Positions 35,261 through 46,157 of a stretch of DNA of 64,000 nucleotides are shown here, piece by piece (positions within the stretch are counted from its first letter, which is position 1; the number at the start of each line of letters is the position of its first letter). This DNA is from Psychrobacter sp. FDAARGOS_221. Its GTDB lineage: Bacteria; Pseudomonadota; Gammaproteobacteria; Pseudomonadales; Moraxellaceae. The stretch covers positions 1,364,001 to 1,428,000 of the forward strand of contig NZ_NWFK02000001.1 in the NCBI RefSeq assembly GCF_002313155.2, given 5' to 3'. Under the pieces are notes generated by a model. The model was not told where the DNA came from, made no database searches, and worked only from the letters and a program-made list of their open reading frames with translations. The position numbers and the translations under genes were made by a program.

Positions 35261-36091
35261 ATTATTTTTTCCTTGGCTGTGTCATTGTTTTTAGCGTAAC
35301 TTTTGGATACCACAGTTAACGGCATTCAAAGCGGCGCTCAAAACGAATGAGGTGGCTTAATTATTTATGATTATTGTTTCCGTACAGTCAGCACATCAAC
35401 ATCCATCAAAGGCTACCAAAGCAAACGTTAACTCATAACACTCGATAGATCTGGCTGCTGATACAAATTTAGGGGCTACCCTTCAATAAATATACATCCT
35501 GTACATATCATTTATCATTATTGTTACTGAATAACTCAAACTAATATAAACAGATAAATAATATGTATCTTAATAAGGATGAATACAATATAAGGCAACT
35601 AAACCTTAAACTTGTCACCCCATAGCGAATACGTATGCCGTGAGGTTATGCTGCGCATTATAGCAATCAAACAAATAAAACTCAGTTACTGAATGTTATG
35701 CTTGGTAACCTTCATTAACGGTAGCAGCCGCTTATTAAGTTATGTTAAATATAACGACGCCGTCTATTTGACAACATTTTTCGACTAATGCGCAGTGCAT
35801 TATAATAGCAATAACCGCCGTTAAATCAATACTGTCAACGGCTTGCACAATTGACTATTATTTAAGCTATTAATCGAGCAGCCTTGGTGATGATGCTAAA
35901 ATAAACACGCTGAGCATTAAATTTTTAAATCAGTGTTATTTAATTTACTGATTAATCATTACCTGATTTTCTAAATAATGGTCTTAAATAGTTTCTGATC
36001 ACCATTCGTTTAAAGCTGATAATCATTTGTTTAAAATAGATGCTAACTAAAGTTGCTAAGAAACAGCCATATAAAATAGGACACCAAAACA
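35261..36091. other. Divergent spacer between sodB and rdgB
   Basis: 831 bases, the longest plain spacer of the window. It must hold the sodB and rdgB promoters. A TATAAT at 35801-35806 is a plausible -10 box but the nearest TTGACA (35768) is too far away to pair with it. No reading frame with family features was found; a small RNA cannot be excluded. Confidence 0.4.
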
Positions 36092-36745
36092 ATGACAACG
36101 ACTTCCTCTACGCCTACCCCAGATTGGCAACAACACAAATCTTGGGTATTGGCCAGTAATAATAAAGGCAAGCTGGCTGAGTTCAAACGTCTGTTTCAAC
36201 AGGCCAACCTTGATATTGATATCGTGCCTCAAGGTTCACTGGATATTGAAGATGCTATCGAAGATGGCTTGAGTTTTGTGGAAAATGCCATTATTAAAGC
36301 ACGTCATGCGAGCCGTCAAAGTGGCTTACCGGCCATTGCCGATGACTCTGGATTGTGTGTGCCGGTGCTTAATAATGCACCAGGTATCTACTCTGCCCGT
36401 TATGCCGGTGAGCATGGCAATGATGACAAAAATAACCAGAAGCTACTGGCTGACTTACTGCCGTACCGTGGTGAGCAGCCGATTAAAGGTTATTTCGTGT
36501 GTGTGCTGGCATTAGTGCGTCATGCCGATGATCCCTTGCCTATCGTGGCGCAAGGTCTGTGGCAAGGTGAAATCTTGCCTGAAGCTAAAGGCGAGCATGG
36601 CTTTGGTTATGATCCTTTGTTTTGGATACCTGAGCTACAACAAAGTTCCGCACAGTTAGAGCCGATGCGCAAAAACGAACTCAGTCACCGTGGTTTAGCG
36701 ATGCAAAGCTTATTGCAACAGCTGTCATCGGTTATGGCTAATTAA
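36092..36745 (+). CDS. rdgB: Non-canonical purine NTP pyrophosphatase (RdgB/HAM1)
   Basis: House-cleaning hydrolase that converts dITP and XTP to monophosphates, keeping them out of DNA. The family pattern is complete: VLASNNKGKLAEFKRLF near residues 20-36, SFVENAIIKARHASRQSGLP, ADDSGLCVPVLNNAPGIYSA, HGFGYDPLFWIPE and the C-terminal KNELSHRGLAMQSL. The 217 residues include a slightly long N-terminus. It stands alone on the plus strand. Confidence 0.96.
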   Translation: MTTTSSTPTPDWQQHKSWVLASNNKGKLAEFKRLFQQANLDIDIVPQGSLDIEDAIEDGLSFVENAIIKARHASRQSGLPAIADDSGLCVPVLNNAPGIYSARYAGEHGNDDKNNQKLLADLLPYRGEQPIKGYFVCVLALVRHADDPLPIVAQGLWQGEILPEAKGEHGFGYDPLFWIPELQQSSAQLEPMRKNELSHRGLAMQSLLQQLSSVMAN

Positions 36746-37207
36746 TTGTTACGGCTAATTAAAGGTACAGCCAAATAAGCATCAATTTATTAGCTACTCA
36801 AGTACAAAGTGCAAGCAAATATAAACGCTTAAATAGATGTAAAACACCAATAATTGTTAAAAAAGCGCGGTAATAGGCGAAAAATTTGATTGTATTGCGT
36901 AATTTCTACTTTATTTTTACTTTGATTGGCTGATAGACTATACTGTTCTACTTTTATTATTTTATAGCAGCTGCTTGAGATTCTCATCCCTGCGCCCTTA
37001 CGTTTTTGCTTAGCCCCATAAAACGTCTGATGGTAGAATATAAGGGCTATTTAAATTTTTAGATGACGTTTTTTAAGACCAGTTTTAGCGTTAAATTCTT
37101 GGCAACTTTCATACTGTGAGTGTCAAACTTATTGATTGGTATTTCTATACAGTGTGGATGTGTGCTTATCATCAAAATCAAATGATTAATATACAGGGTT
37201 AATAACC
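36746..37207. other. Intergenic region upstream of tig
   Basis: 462 bases. A plausible promoter is TTTACT (36916-36921), 17 bases, TATACT (36939-36944), giving tig a leader of about 255 bases. I found no recognisable riboswitch or RNA gene in it. Confidence 0.4.
36916..36944 (+). promoter_or_regulatory. Candidate sigma-70 promoter of tig
   Basis: TTTACT and TATACT with a 17-base spacer are a fair match to the consensus. The position is far from the start codon, so a promoter nearer to tig is also possible. Confidence 0.35.
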
Positions 37208-38545
37208 ATGGCAAAAGATCTACAAGTCACGACGAATAAAGTCAATGACAATCAAACGCAACTGACAGTTAAAGTACCTGTCGAACAAATTCAAAACCAA
37301 GTTGAAAGCCGTATCCGTAAAGTGGCAAAAACCGCTAAAATCGATGGCTTCCGTAAAGGTAAAGTGCCTGTGTCACATATCCGTGCACAGTATGGCGCTG
37401 GCATCCAGCAAGAAGTGATCAACGATGTAATCCGTGACACTGTATTCGAAGCTATCAAAGCTGAAGACGTTCGTGCCGTTGGCATGCCAAACATCGATGA
37501 CGTGAAACTAGAAGACGAATTCTTAGTATATCAAGCCACTGTAGAAATCTTCCCAGAAATCGAAGTTGCTGGTATCGATGAAATCGAAGTTGAGCGTCAC
37601 ACTGCGAGCATCAACGACGAAGACGTTGACACTATGATCGAAAACTTACGCAAACAGCGTCAAGAATTCGCAGAGAAAGAAGGTGCATCAGCTGAAGGCG
37701 ATCAGGTTACTTTCGACTTTGAAGGTACCGTTGATGGCGAGAAGTTCGAAGGCGGTTCTGCTGAAGACTTCAAACTGGTACTTGGCAGCGGTCAAATGAT
37801 CCCAGGCTTTGAAGACGGTATCGTTGGCATGAGCGCTGGCGAAGAAAAAACCATCGACGTGACTTTCCCAGCTGAATATCAAGCTGAGAACTTAGCGGGT
37901 AAAGATGCTCAGTTCAAAATCAACGTTAAGAAAGTTGAAGAGCCTAAACTACCAGAAATTGATGATGAATTCTTAGAGCTATTTGGTGTTACTGAAGGTG
38001 GCGTTGAGCAGCTAAAAGCAGACGTACGCAAAAACATGCTACGTGAAATCAAAAATGCAGCACGTGCTCAAATCAAGAAAGCGACTTTTGATGCGCTACT
38101 TGAAAAGAACCAGTTTGACATCCCAACTGCTATGGTTGACCAAGAAGTTGAGCGTCAACGTGATCTAATGATGCAGCGCTTTGCACAACAGTTCGGCGGT
38201 AACGTCAACAGCATCGACAAAGATATGTTGCCACGTGAGCTGTTCGAAGAACAAGCTATCAACACTGCGCGTCTAGGTGTGATCGTTTCTCGCATCATCG
38301 AAGAGAACAAGATGGAAGTGGATCAAGAGCGTGTAGAAACCTTCATCAAAGAAACTGCTGAAAACTACGAAGATCCTCAAGAAGTGATCGACTACTACAC
38401 CAATGACGCACAGCAACGTGCTAATATTGAGTCAGTGGTATTAGAAGATCAAGTAATTGACTTCTTACTAGAAAAAGGCACTGTCACTGAGAAAGAAGTA
38501 AGCTATCAAGAGCTTCTAGCTTCTCAGCAACAAGGCATGATGTAA
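37208..38545 (+). CDS. tig: Trigger factor (ribosome-associated chaperone)
   Basis: Chaperone and prolyl isomerase that meets nascent chains at the ribosome exit. The ribosome-docking motif G-F-R-K-G-K-V-P is at residues 47-54. The FKBP-type PPIase domain follows ([37 protein letters not shown]), then a long helical C-terminal domain. The 445 residues match the family. It heads the classic order tig-clpP-clpX, but a terminator lies between it and clpP. Confidence 0.97.
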   Translation: MAKDLQVTTNKVNDNQTQLTVKVPVEQIQNQVESRIRKVAKTAKIDGFRKGKVPVSHIRAQYGAGIQQEVINDVIRDTVFEAIKAEDVRAVGMPNIDDVKLEDEFLVYQATVEIFPEIEVAGIDEIEVERHTASINDEDVDTMIENLRKQRQEFAEKEGASAEGDQVTFDFEGTVDGEKFEGGSAEDFKLVLGSGQMIPGFEDGIVGMSAGEEKTIDVTFPAEYQAENLAGKDAQFKINVKKVEEPKLPEIDDEFLELFGVTEGGVEQLKADVRKNMLREIKNAARAQIKKATFDALLEKNQFDIPTAMVDQEVERQRDLMMQRFAQQFGGNVNSIDKDMLPRELFEEQAINTARLGVIVSRIIEENKMEVDQERVETFIKETAENYEDPQEVIDYYTNDAQQRANIESVVLEDQVIDFLLEKGTVTEKEVSYQELLASQQQGMM

Positions 38546-38578
38546 TTCATCCTGCTTTAGCAGTCACTTATTGCTAAA

Positions 38579-38618
38579 CCAAAAATGCCCTAACTAAATT
38601 AGTTGGGGCATTTTTGTC
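38579..38618 (+). terminator. Rho-independent terminator of tig
   Basis: Arms AAAAATGCCCTAACT and AGTTGGGGCATTTTT (one G-T pair) flank a short loop, ending in a T run about 70 bases past tig. Confidence 0.87.
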
Positions 38619-38853
38619 TGTAACTGTTGCTATATTTTTTTCGGTGTTTGCTGCTGTTTGTTTTTATCAGTACTAATCATCAGTATTAAGTTTATCAGCA
38701 TTAACGGCCATTATCGATTATTATCGATTATTCGCCAAACGCTTGATTTATTATCAACTACCCCCAAAATATAAACTAATAACACACTCACTTAAAATTA
38801 ACATATCATTAGAATATATTATTAAAACCATTGACCAAAAACAGGGATTATTT
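38619..38853. other. Spacer between the tig terminator and clpP
   Basis: With the terminator, the gap between tig and clpP is 308 bases. A direct repeat ATTATCGATTATT-like pair lies at 38708-38733. The clpP promoter is expected here. Confidence 0.4.
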
Positions 38854-39576
38854 ATGAACCTACAAACGCACAATCAAGACATCGAACGCATTATGAATAA
38901 CCCACATTTTGAGAAGCTGGTTGCGGCTCACGATGCGGTATTAAGAGATATGCGTGATGCAACGGTTAGCACGCCTCAAGCAGCACTTGTACCCATGGTT
39001 GTTGAGCAGTCTGCGCGCGGCGAGCGCTCTTTTGACATTTTCTCACGTCTACTTCGTGAGCGTGTTATCTTCTTAACCGGTCAAGTTGAAGACAACATGG
39101 CCAATCTAATTGTGGCACAGATGCTGTTCTTAGAAGCTGAAAACCCAGAAAAAGATATCCACTTATACATCAACTCGCCAGGCGGTTCAGTAAGCGCTGG
39201 TCTTGCGATGTTCGATACCATGAACTTTATTAAGCCAGACGTATCAACCATTTGTATGGGCGGTGCGTACAGCATGGGTTCATTCTTATTGGCCGCGGGT
39301 CAAAAAGGCAAGCGCTATGCCCTAGCCAACTCTCGTGTGATGATTCACCAACCATCAGGCGGTGCACAAGGTCAGGCCACTGATATCGAGATTAACGCGC
39401 GTGAAATCTTAAAAATCCGTGACCGTCTAAACCGTATCCTAGCTGAGCGTACTGGTCAGCCATTAGAAAAAATTGAAAAAGACGTTGAACGTGACTACTG
39501 GTTAGATGCCTATGAAGCCAAAGAATACGGCTTGGTAGATGAAGTATTAGAGCGCCGTCCAGAAGAAGAAAAGTAA
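38854..39576 (+). CDS. clpP: ATP-dependent Clp protease proteolytic subunit
   Basis: The peptidase of ClpXP/ClpAP. Catalytic S140 lies in [14 protein letters not shown] and H165 in [13 protein letters not shown]. The substrate-groove helices [20 protein letters not shown] and [14 protein letters not shown] are typical. The start is placed at the ATG of 38854, with AGGGA nine bases before; the frame is open for 37 more codons upstream but those look unlike ClpP. The resulting 240 residues include a longer N-terminal propeptide-like region than E. coli (207). clpX follows 98 bases later. Confidence 0.95.
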   Translation: MNLQTHNQDIERIMNNPHFEKLVAAHDAVLRDMRDATVSTPQAALVPMVVEQSARGERSFDIFSRLLRERVIFLTGQVEDNMANLIVAQMLFLEAENPEKDIHLYINSPGGSVSAGLAMFDTMNFIKPDVSTICMGGAYSMGSFLLAAGQKGKRYALANSRVMIHQPSGGAQGQATDIEINAREILKIRDRLNRILAERTGQPLEKIEKDVERDYWLDAYEAKEYGLVDEVLERRPEEEK

Positions 39577-39674
39577 TCGCCTTGCTGGCCTAGAGATGGG
39601 CTAATACCAGAATCTAAACACTATTAAACTGGTATCATATTACAACGCTAAGAAATAATTAAGGAGCGCCAAGC

Positions 39675-40949
39675 ATGGCCAAAGACAAGACACCACAGTG
39701 TTCATTTTGTGGTAAAAAGAAAGACGAAGTAGCTCAACTGATTGCTGCCGATGACGCCAATATTTGTAATGAATGTGTGGCACTTTGCACCGACTTAATC
39801 GAAGAAGGCGATATCGATAGTGGCGAAGAGGACGGCGAAGTAAATACTTGGCTGACCAAAAAGCTGCCAACGCCAAAAGAAATTAGAGAGCATTTAGACG
39901 GCTATGTAATTGGCCAAGATACGGCTAAAAAAGCATTGTCAGTTGCGGTATATAACCACTATAAGCGCTTAAAAGTTGCTGCATTATTGGCAGAAGACCG
40001 CAAACAAGCCAAATTAGGCGCCGATGACGCGATGGTAGAGCTGTCAAAAAGTAACATCTTACTAATTGGCCCAACCGGCTCTGGTAAAACTTTATTGGCG
40101 CAAACCTTAGCACGTATGCTGGATGTGCCTTTTGCGATGGCCGATGCCACTACCTTAACCGAAGCCGGTTATGTTGGTGAAGACGTTGAAAACATCGTTC
40201 AAAAGCTACTACAAGCGGCTGATTATGACGTTGAAAAGGCCGAGCAAGGCATTATCTACGTCGATGAAATCGATAAAATCAGTAAAAAAGGCGAAAATAT
40301 GTCAATCACCCGTGATGTCTCGGGTGAAGGCGTGCAGCAAGCATTACTGAAACTGATTGAAGGTACGGTTGCCGCTATCCCGCCTCATGGTGGTCGTAAG
40401 CATCCGAACCAAGAGCTGATCCAAGTGGATACCAGCAACATCTTGGTCATCGTGGGCGGTGCTTTCTCAGGACTGGATAAAGTCATTCAGCAGCGTACTG
40501 AAAAAACAGGTATTGGCTTTAATGCTGAAGTGAAAGCTAAAGATGACGGTCGTCAGTTATCTGAGCTGTTTAAGCAAGTAGAGCCAGAAGATTTGATTAA
40601 GTTTGGTCTAATCCCTGAATTGATCGGTCGTCTGCCAGTGATTGCAACGCTTGAAGAGCTTGATGAAGATGCGTTAATGCAAATCTTAACTGAGCCTAAG
40701 AACGCCATCGTTAAGCAGTATCAGTACTTGTTTGAGATGGAAGATGCAGAGCTGACGTTCACTGAAGAAGGCTTGAAAGCCATTGCTCACAAAGCGATGG
40801 AACGTAAAACCGGCGCACGTGGCTTACGCTCTATCGTAGAAAACGCACTGCTTGATACCATGTATGAGCTGCCTTCTATGAGTGATGCGAAGTCAGTGGT
40901 GGTTGATGAAACCGTGATTAATGACGGTGTGTCACCTAAAATTGCTTAA
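39675..40949 (+). CDS. clpX: ATP-dependent Clp protease ATPase subunit ClpX
   Basis: AAA+ unfoldase that recognises tagged substrates and feeds ClpP. The N-terminal C4 zinc domain has C-S-F-C-G near residue 10 and C-N-E-C near 34. Walker A is [16 protein letters not shown] near 130-145, Walker [13 protein letters not shown] near 195, and the ClpP-contact loop I-G-F appears as [11 protein letters not shown]. Sensor II region [13 protein letters not shown] is at the C-terminus. The 424-residue length is standard. Confidence 0.97.
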   Translation: MAKDKTPQCSFCGKKKDEVAQLIAADDANICNECVALCTDLIEEGDIDSGEEDGEVNTWLTKKLPTPKEIREHLDGYVIGQDTAKKALSVAVYNHYKRLKVAALLAEDRKQAKLGADDAMVELSKSNILLIGPTGSGKTLLAQTLARMLDVPFAMADATTLTEAGYVGEDVENIVQKLLQAADYDVEKAEQGIIYVDEIDKISKKGENMSITRDVSGEGVQQALLKLIEGTVAAIPPHGGRKHPNQELIQVDTSNILVIVGGAFSGLDKVIQQRTEKTGIGFNAEVKAKDDGRQLSELFKQVEPEDLIKFGLIPELIGRLPVIATLEELDEDALMQILTEPKNAIVKQYQYLFEMEDAELTFTEEGLKAIAHKAMERKTGARGLRSIVENALLDTMYELPSMSDAKSVVVDETVINDGVSPKIA

Positions 40950-40982
40950 GTAACTGGCTTAACTAACTAATTGTCGATTGAA

Positions 40983-41020
40983 CCAAAAAACGCTTATCTC
41001 TATGATAGGCGTTTTTTATT
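40983..41020 (+). terminator. Rho-independent terminator of clpX
   Basis: Arms AAAAAACGCTTATC and GATAGGCGTTTTTT, with a G-T pair, flank a five-base loop, 35 bases past clpX. Confidence 0.9.
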
Positions 41021-41247
41021 GCTTAAAATAACCGATAATTAAACCATAACTAGGCAGCTTCAAGTAAAATGTATTTAATCAAAACTTAAATGATTTAAAT
41101 ACAGCAACTTAAATAAAGCACACAGAATAATAACTGCTATAGTAGCCTCTATATTAGTAGCCACTATATTTCCAGTCATTAATATTAGTCGCTAATACTT
41201 ACCACCAATACTCAACACTGTTATTCGCCACTGTAGGACACCGCCCC

Positions 41248-42309
41248 ATGCGCCCATCTCAATTGCTCACCGCTGCACTGCCGCCATCTGTTATCAACAA
41301 CTTACGCGCTTATCTCCCCTTTACAAATAATCTGCCGCTTATAAAACCAACCATTGATGAGCAGCAACTGACCGAGTTTTATCAGTCTCACGTTGCTGCC
41401 ATTACCGGTGCTGGCTCAGGCATTGGTCGTCAACTGGCGCTTAATTTAGCTCAAGCCGGCTGTCATCTTGCCTTGTCTGATATCAATGATAAAAACTTGG
41501 CTGAAACCTATGCCCTACTCAAGCCCTATTCAGTGAAAGTAACAACGACAGTACTCGATGTCTCCGACAAAAACGCTGTTTTTGCCTGGGCCGAACAGGT
41601 TATGGCAGATCACGGAAAGGTCAACTTTATTTTTAACAATGCTGGTGTCGCATTGTCATCGACAGTCGAAGGCGAGAGCATTGACGATATCGAATGGGTG
41701 ATGGGTATTAACTTTTGGGGCATGGTGTATGGCACCAAAGCCTTTTTACCGTTAATCAAACAAAGCCTAAACCCTGCATCTGATAATAGCCAATCAGAAG
41801 ACGGCAATCGTCAACATCATGGTCATATTATCAACATCTCTAGCTTGTTCGGATTGATAGCATTGCCAGGACAGTCTGCTTATAATGCCAGTAAGTTTGC
41901 CATCCGTGGCTTCAATGAAAGCTTGCGTCAAGAGTTGGCTATCGAAAATAGCGGCGTTTCGATTACCTCGGTGCACCCGGGCGGTATTAAGACAAATATC
42001 GCGAACAATGCCCGCGGCAATGACAGTATTGGTAGCTTAGGCATGCCTACTGGCGCTAGAGGTATAAGAAACTTCAATCGTTTATTAAAGTTTGACCCTG
42101 ATATGGCGGCCAAAATTATCCTGATGGCAGCAGCGAATAACCAACCGCGCTGCCTAATTGGTGATGATGCTAAGCTAGCAGATTTACTACAGCGCATCAC
42201 CCCGTCGCATTATGGGCCACTGATGGCAAAGGCTACTAAACTTGCCGCTGGCCATAAAGGCAAAAAGAGCAAAAATAAGCGTAAAAAGCAAAATGAGCCT
42301 CAGAAGTAA
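41248..42309 (+). CDS. Short-chain dehydrogenase/reductase
   Basis: A classical SDR with a Rossmann motif G-A-G-S-G-I-G near residues 54-60, NNAG in FIFNNAGVALSS, catalytic Ser in INISSLFGL and the Y212-x3-K216 pair in SAYNASKFAIRGF. Residues 1-45 are an N-terminal extension that ends DEQQLTEFYQSHVAAITG. The C-terminus is a strongly basic tail (KGKKSKNKRKKQNEP). At 353 residues it is longer than the usual 250. The substrate cannot be inferred; the next gene, an MFS carrier on the same strand, starts about 100 bases later and may be cotranscribed. Confidence 0.9.
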   Translation: MRPSQLLTAALPPSVINNLRAYLPFTNNLPLIKPTIDEQQLTEFYQSHVAAITGAGSGIGRQLALNLAQAGCHLALSDINDKNLAETYALLKPYSVKVTTTVLDVSDKNAVFAWAEQVMADHGKVNFIFNNAGVALSSTVEGESIDDIEWVMGINFWGMVYGTKAFLPLIKQSLNPASDNSQSEDGNRQHHGHIINISSLFGLIALPGQSAYNASKFAIRGFNESLRQELAIENSGVSITSVHPGGIKTNIANNARGNDSIGSLGMPTGARGIRNFNRLLKFDPDMAAKIILMAAANNQPRCLIGDDAKLADLLQRITPSHYGPLMAKATKLAAGHKGKKSKNKRKKQNEPQK

Positions 42310-42412
42310 CGAGAGAAATAAAGCCAATAAATACCGCTAGTTAAATCATAATCATCGACACTTAGACTCTGTTATTCTATTAACAGAGTCTTTATCAAGC
42401 TGAGCCTACGTT

Positions 42413-43636
42413 ATGCCAAACTCTAAGCCTGCAAACTCGTCTAACGCCAATAGCGCCCTGCCCGCCTATGCACAGCCGACTTGGATTCTAAAAGCCACGG
42501 TGATGATTATCGCGGTGTTTGCTTTTTTGCAGGTCTACTCTATCCAATCGGTGTTGCCGGTATTGATGCTCGATTTTGCAGCAACAGAAGTGCAAGTCGG
42601 TATGGCAGTTGGCGCTACGGTGATGGCAGTGGCTATCATGTCGCCGTTCTTAGGGATGCTGTCAGATGCCATTGGGCGCAAGTCGATCATCGTGGGTGCG
42701 CTGCTGTTTTTGGCGATACCGACTGCCTTGATTGCCGATAGCCAAAGCATAGAGATGCTCACCTTTTGGCGCTTTTTACAAGGGCTGTCTGTCCCGGGTA
42801 TTACGGTGGTGACCATTGCTTATTTGGGTGAAGAGTTTGAAGGCAGTGCGATTGCAGAGTTAATGGCGTACTACGTATCAGGCACCGTATTGGGCGGGTT
42901 CTCAGGACGGTTTGTATTGGGTCACTTGCATGAGTGGGTTGGCTGGCGCACAGCTTATTATATGATGGCAGCATTAACCTTCGCTGGCGCATTGTGGGTC
43001 GCCAAGACCCTGCCAGCCTCTCAGCACTTTGTACCCAGTCCTAAGTTTCGTACCGCACTGACCACGCTAGCAGGACATCTACGTAACCGCTATGTATTGT
43101 CAGCATGTTTGCTTGGCTTTTGTGTGCTGTTCTCATTGGTCGGCTGCTTCACCTTTATCAATCTACATCTGGCACAAGATCCGTATAATCTGAGCACCGG
43201 ACAGCTGGCCAATATCTTTGCGGTGTATCTGATTGGGGTGATTATTACCCCACTATCGACACGGCTGATACAACGCTTTGGTTCAGCTCGTACCATCATG
43301 GTTGCTGTGTGCTTGTCGATGCTGGGCGTGCTACTGACATTAACTGCGCCATTATGGTTGGTAATTGTCGGACTCACTGTGATGTCATCTGGGGTATTTA
43401 TCACTCAGTCTGCAACCATTGGCTATATCGCCACCAACGTTCATCAAGGGCGCTCATTAGCCTCTGGTCTGTATTATATGTGCTACTACGCTGGCGGTAC
43501 GCTAGGGGCTTGGGTATGTGGCTTGGTCTACAGTCATGGCCAATGGTCCGCGACAGTAGTGGCGTTATTATTGATGCAGGTATTTGCTATTTTGGTTGCT
43601 GGTTTGGCGATGATTAAAACCCCATTAAAAGCATAA
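42413..43636 (+). CDS. MFS transporter (DHA1-like)
   Basis: A 407-residue protein with twelve predicted membrane segments. The MFS motif A between helices 2 and 3 reads GMLSDAIGRKSIIVGALL, and LQVYSIQSVLPVLMLDFAATE forms the first helix and loop as in YnfM-type drug:H+ antiporters. Helix 5 carries G-x8-G-x3-G-like spacing (VSGTVLGGFSGRFVLG). Efflux of a small organic compound is likely by family. The neighbouring SDR does not define the substrate. Confidence 0.88.
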   Translation: MPNSKPANSSNANSALPAYAQPTWILKATVMIIAVFAFLQVYSIQSVLPVLMLDFAATEVQVGMAVGATVMAVAIMSPFLGMLSDAIGRKSIIVGALLFLAIPTALIADSQSIEMLTFWRFLQGLSVPGITVVTIAYLGEEFEGSAIAELMAYYVSGTVLGGFSGRFVLGHLHEWVGWRTAYYMMAALTFAGALWVAKTLPASQHFVPSPKFRTALTTLAGHLRNRYVLSACLLGFCVLFSLVGCFTFINLHLAQDPYNLSTGQLANIFAVYLIGVIITPLSTRLIQRFGSARTIMVAVCLSMLGVLLTLTAPLWLVIVGLTVMSSGVFITQSATIGYIATNVHQGRSLASGLYYMCYYAGGTLGAWVCGLVYSHGQWSATVVALLLMQVFAILVAGLAMIKTPLKA

Positions 43637-43991
43637 AAGCTTCAAGTACCGTATTACGTGCTCTGAGCTCTAAGTTTTGGTAAAAAGTATGTGTTATTAA
43701 ATCAAATCATAAGTCATAACATAAACCATAACTAGAATTGATCGATACAGGCACTATTATTTCATTTAACACCAGCTAATGTCATACTAAGCGATAATTG
43801 TTATTGACCTACACCTGCAAACTTTGTTAAATTGAATTCACTATTAAAACGATATATTTTGTATCGTTTTCTCTTTTTTACTCTTTTTTAAATTAAAAAG
43901 AGAAACCGGATTTGCAAGGAAAGCAAACCTCATAGGTAAGGTGGGTGGGTGCCCCCTTATTTCTATTTTATCTTTAGCTAAGGACAGCGCC
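43637..43991. other. Upstream region of the PrpE-like gene
   Basis: This 355-base spacer holds a 25-base inverted repeat (listed separately) and, just after it, a tandem CTCTTTTTTA pair (43871-43890) either copy of which can pair with TTAAAAAGAG at 43893-43902. This could be a weak attenuator. The AAGGA ribosome site at 43979-43983 supports the start at 43992. Confidence 0.5.
43846..43870. promoter_or_regulatory. Candidate operator of the valine-catabolic genes, site 1
   Basis: Perfect 9-base arms AAAACGATA and TATCGTTTT around the spacer TATTTTG, 121 bases before the PrpE-like gene. Nearly the same element occurs at 47779-47799 before mmsA. The change from C to T in the left arm there is matched by G to A in the right arm, so the symmetry is kept, as expected for a dimeric repressor or activator site. 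Confidence 0.65.
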
Positions 43992-46004
43992 ATGAAATAC
44001 GCCGATTCAAACTATACCGCAACTGCAACCCGTTCATTTGACGAACTGTATCAAACCTCTTTAGACAACCCTACAGACTTCTGGCGACAACAAGCCGAAC
44101 GTATCTACTGGCATAAGCAGCCAGACACCATCTTAGATGATAGCAAACTCCCTTTTGCCAAGTGGTTCGTCGGTGGTGAGACCAATATTTGCTACAACTG
44201 TGTCGACCGTCACTTAGAAGAGCGTGCTGAACAAGATGCCTTTGTGTGGGTATCCTCTGAAATCAACCAAGACCTAATCGACAATCACCCTGGCGTGGTC
44301 GATGCCTTTAAAGCATTAGACAATCACGTGGAGTTTTATACCGATTATGCCAAACGCCGCCTGACTTATAACCGCTTATATAAAGAAGTCAATTACTTTG
44401 CCGATGTGCTACAACGTTTAGGCGTGGGCAAAGGCGACCGCGTCATTATCTATATGCCAATGATTTTGGAAGCGGCTTACGCCATGCTGGCCTGTACGCG
44501 TATTGGCGCCATCCACTCTGTGGTATTTGGTGGCTTCGCGGCACATAACTTGGCGGTGCGTATGAACGATGCACAAGCCAAACTGGTCATTACAGTTGAC
44601 GCCGGTCTACGCGGCGGCAAGGTCATTAATTACAAAAATCTAGTTAATCAAGGCATTGAACAAGCCGATAATAAGCCTGAAAACGTACTGGTCGTCGATC
44701 GCGGTATTATGCCGTATCAGCCACAACCCATCGATGTTGATTATGCCACTGAGCGCCGCATCAGCTGTGATGCCAAAGCTGTGGTTGATCCGGTGTGGCT
44801 TGAGTCTAATGAGCCTTGTTACCTGCTATACACTTCAGGCACCACTGGCACACCAAAAGGCGTACAGCGTGATACCGGTGGCCATGCCGTCGCTCTGACG
44901 ACCTCGATTGATTTGATCTATGATGGCAAGCCAGGCGATACCTTCTGGGCCATCTCAGATATTGGTTGGGCAGTCGGACATTCTTATACCATCTATGCGC
45001 CGCTGCTTGCAGGCATGACCAGCATCATGTACGAAGGTCTGCCCCATCGTCCAAATCCAGGTATTTGGTGGCGTATTGTTGAGGCCAACAAGGTCAATAT
45101 ACTATTCACTGCTCCAACCGGGGTGCGTATGCTCAAAAAACAAGACGAGTCTTGGTTGACTCGTTACAACACCAGTAGTGTCAAATCCTTCTTCCTAGCA
45201 GGTGAGCCACTAGACGAGCCGACTGCCGATTGGCTGTCTGGGCACCTAGGCGTTCCCATCTTAGACCACTATTGGCAAACCGAAACTGGCTGGCCAATCT
45301 TAAGTCATGTGCCAAAATTTGACTATAAAGATCACAAACCTGGCTCCCCTGGCTATCCAATGTATGGCTTTAATGCCAAAGTGCTTAACGAAGAGACTGG
45401 CGAGCCTTGCCAGCCAGGTGAAAAAGGTCTGCTCGCTATTAGCGCACCACTGCCACCAGGCTGCTTAACCACTGTATGGAATAACGATGAGCGCTTTATT
45501 AAGAGCTATTACAACTTATTTAATGGCAAGGAATACTCAAGCTCAGACTATGCCATGACCGATGAAAATGGCTATTTTTACATCCTTGGACGTACCGATG
45601 ATGTGATTAACGTTGCCGGCCATCGTCTTGGTACCCAAGAGATTGAAGCCGCTATCAGTGAGCATCCAGAAGTGGCAGAGGTCGGCGTGGTCGGTATCAA
45701 GGATGAGTTAAAAGGCGAGTTGCCCATCGCATTTTGTATCTTACGTGACCCCTCGATTATCGAAGACACTGAAAATCGCTTCCGCGTTGAACAGCAAATC
45801 TTCGGTATTGTCGCCAAGTCTTTGGGCGCCCTCGCCCGACCTGCTGCGGTCTATTTCCCGACTGCGCTACCCAAAACGCGTTCAGGCAAAATCTTACGTC
45901 GCGCCATTCGTGCATTAGCCGAAGGTCGCGATACGGGCGACATGTCAACGCTAGATGACCCAACGGCCATTGATGCGGTAAAAGCAGCGATAGACAGCTA
46001 CTAA
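43992..46004 (+). CDS. PrpE-type propionate/short-chain acyl-CoA synthetase
   Basis: AMP-forming ligase that activates a short acid to its CoA thioester. Motifs: YTSGTTGTPKGVQRDTGGH near residues 280-298, DHYWQTETGWPI, and the catalytic K633 in KTRSGKILRRAIRAL near the C-terminus. The DPTDFW-like N-terminal segment (NPTDFWRQQAERIYWHKQP) marks the PrpE/acetyl-CoA-synthetase group. The start is the ATG at 43992 with AAGGA eight bases before; the 670-residue length is a little above PrpE (628). A strong terminator follows. In this cluster isobutyrate or propionate are both reasonable substrates, inferred from context only. Confidence 0.88.
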   Translation: MKYADSNYTATATRSFDELYQTSLDNPTDFWRQQAERIYWHKQPDTILDDSKLPFAKWFVGGETNICYNCVDRHLEERAEQDAFVWVSSEINQDLIDNHPGVVDAFKALDNHVEFYTDYAKRRLTYNRLYKEVNYFADVLQRLGVGKGDRVIIYMPMILEAAYAMLACTRIGAIHSVVFGGFAAHNLAVRMNDAQAKLVITVDAGLRGGKVINYKNLVNQGIEQADNKPENVLVVDRGIMPYQPQPIDVDYATERRISCDAKAVVDPVWLESNEPCYLLYTSGTTGTPKGVQRDTGGHAVALTTSIDLIYDGKPGDTFWAISDIGWAVGHSYTIYAPLLAGMTSIMYEGLPHRPNPGIWWRIVEANKVNILFTAPTGVRMLKKQDESWLTRYNTSSVKSFFLAGEPLDEPTADWLSGHLGVPILDHYWQTETGWPILSHVPKFDYKDHKPGSPGYPMYGFNAKVLNEETGEPCQPGEKGLLAISAPLPPGCLTTVWNNDERFIKSYYNLFNGKEYSSSDYAMTDENGYFYILGRTDDVINVAGHRLGTQEIEAAISEHPEVAEVGVVGIKDELKGELPIAFCILRDPSIIEDTENRFRVEQQIFGIVAKSLGALARPAAVYFPTALPKTRSGKILRRAIRALAEGRDTGDMSTLDDPTAIDAVKAAIDSY

Positions 46005-46059
46005 ACACAAAGCCTTTGGCAACCGACCCATCAGTAAAGGGCACCATCAAGAAATGCAA

Positions 46060-46107
46060 CTAATAGCGCCCAGCTGATACCCCATCAGCTTGGCGCTATT
46101 TTTTTAT
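46060..46107 (+). terminator. Rho-independent terminator of the PrpE-like gene
   Basis: Arms AATAGCGCCCAGCTGAT (46062-46078) and ATCAGCTTGGCGCTATT (46084-46100), with one mismatch, flank a five-base loop and are followed by a T run. The GntP-type gene therefore probably has its own promoter or depends on read-through. Confidence 0.93.
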
Positions 46108-46157
46108 AATTCTATTCACAGCGTATCGCTACAACCCCTATTTAGAAGGAACTAAAT

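Noticed and set aside
35768..35806. TTGACA and TATAAT as a promoter of rdgB
   Set aside because: The spacing is 27 bases, far from the 16-18 needed, so the pair cannot work together.
38743..38853. N-terminal extension of ClpP by 37 codons
   Set aside because: The extension is AT-rich and lysine/isoleucine-heavy, unlike ClpP, while the ATG at 38854 has a good ribosome site.
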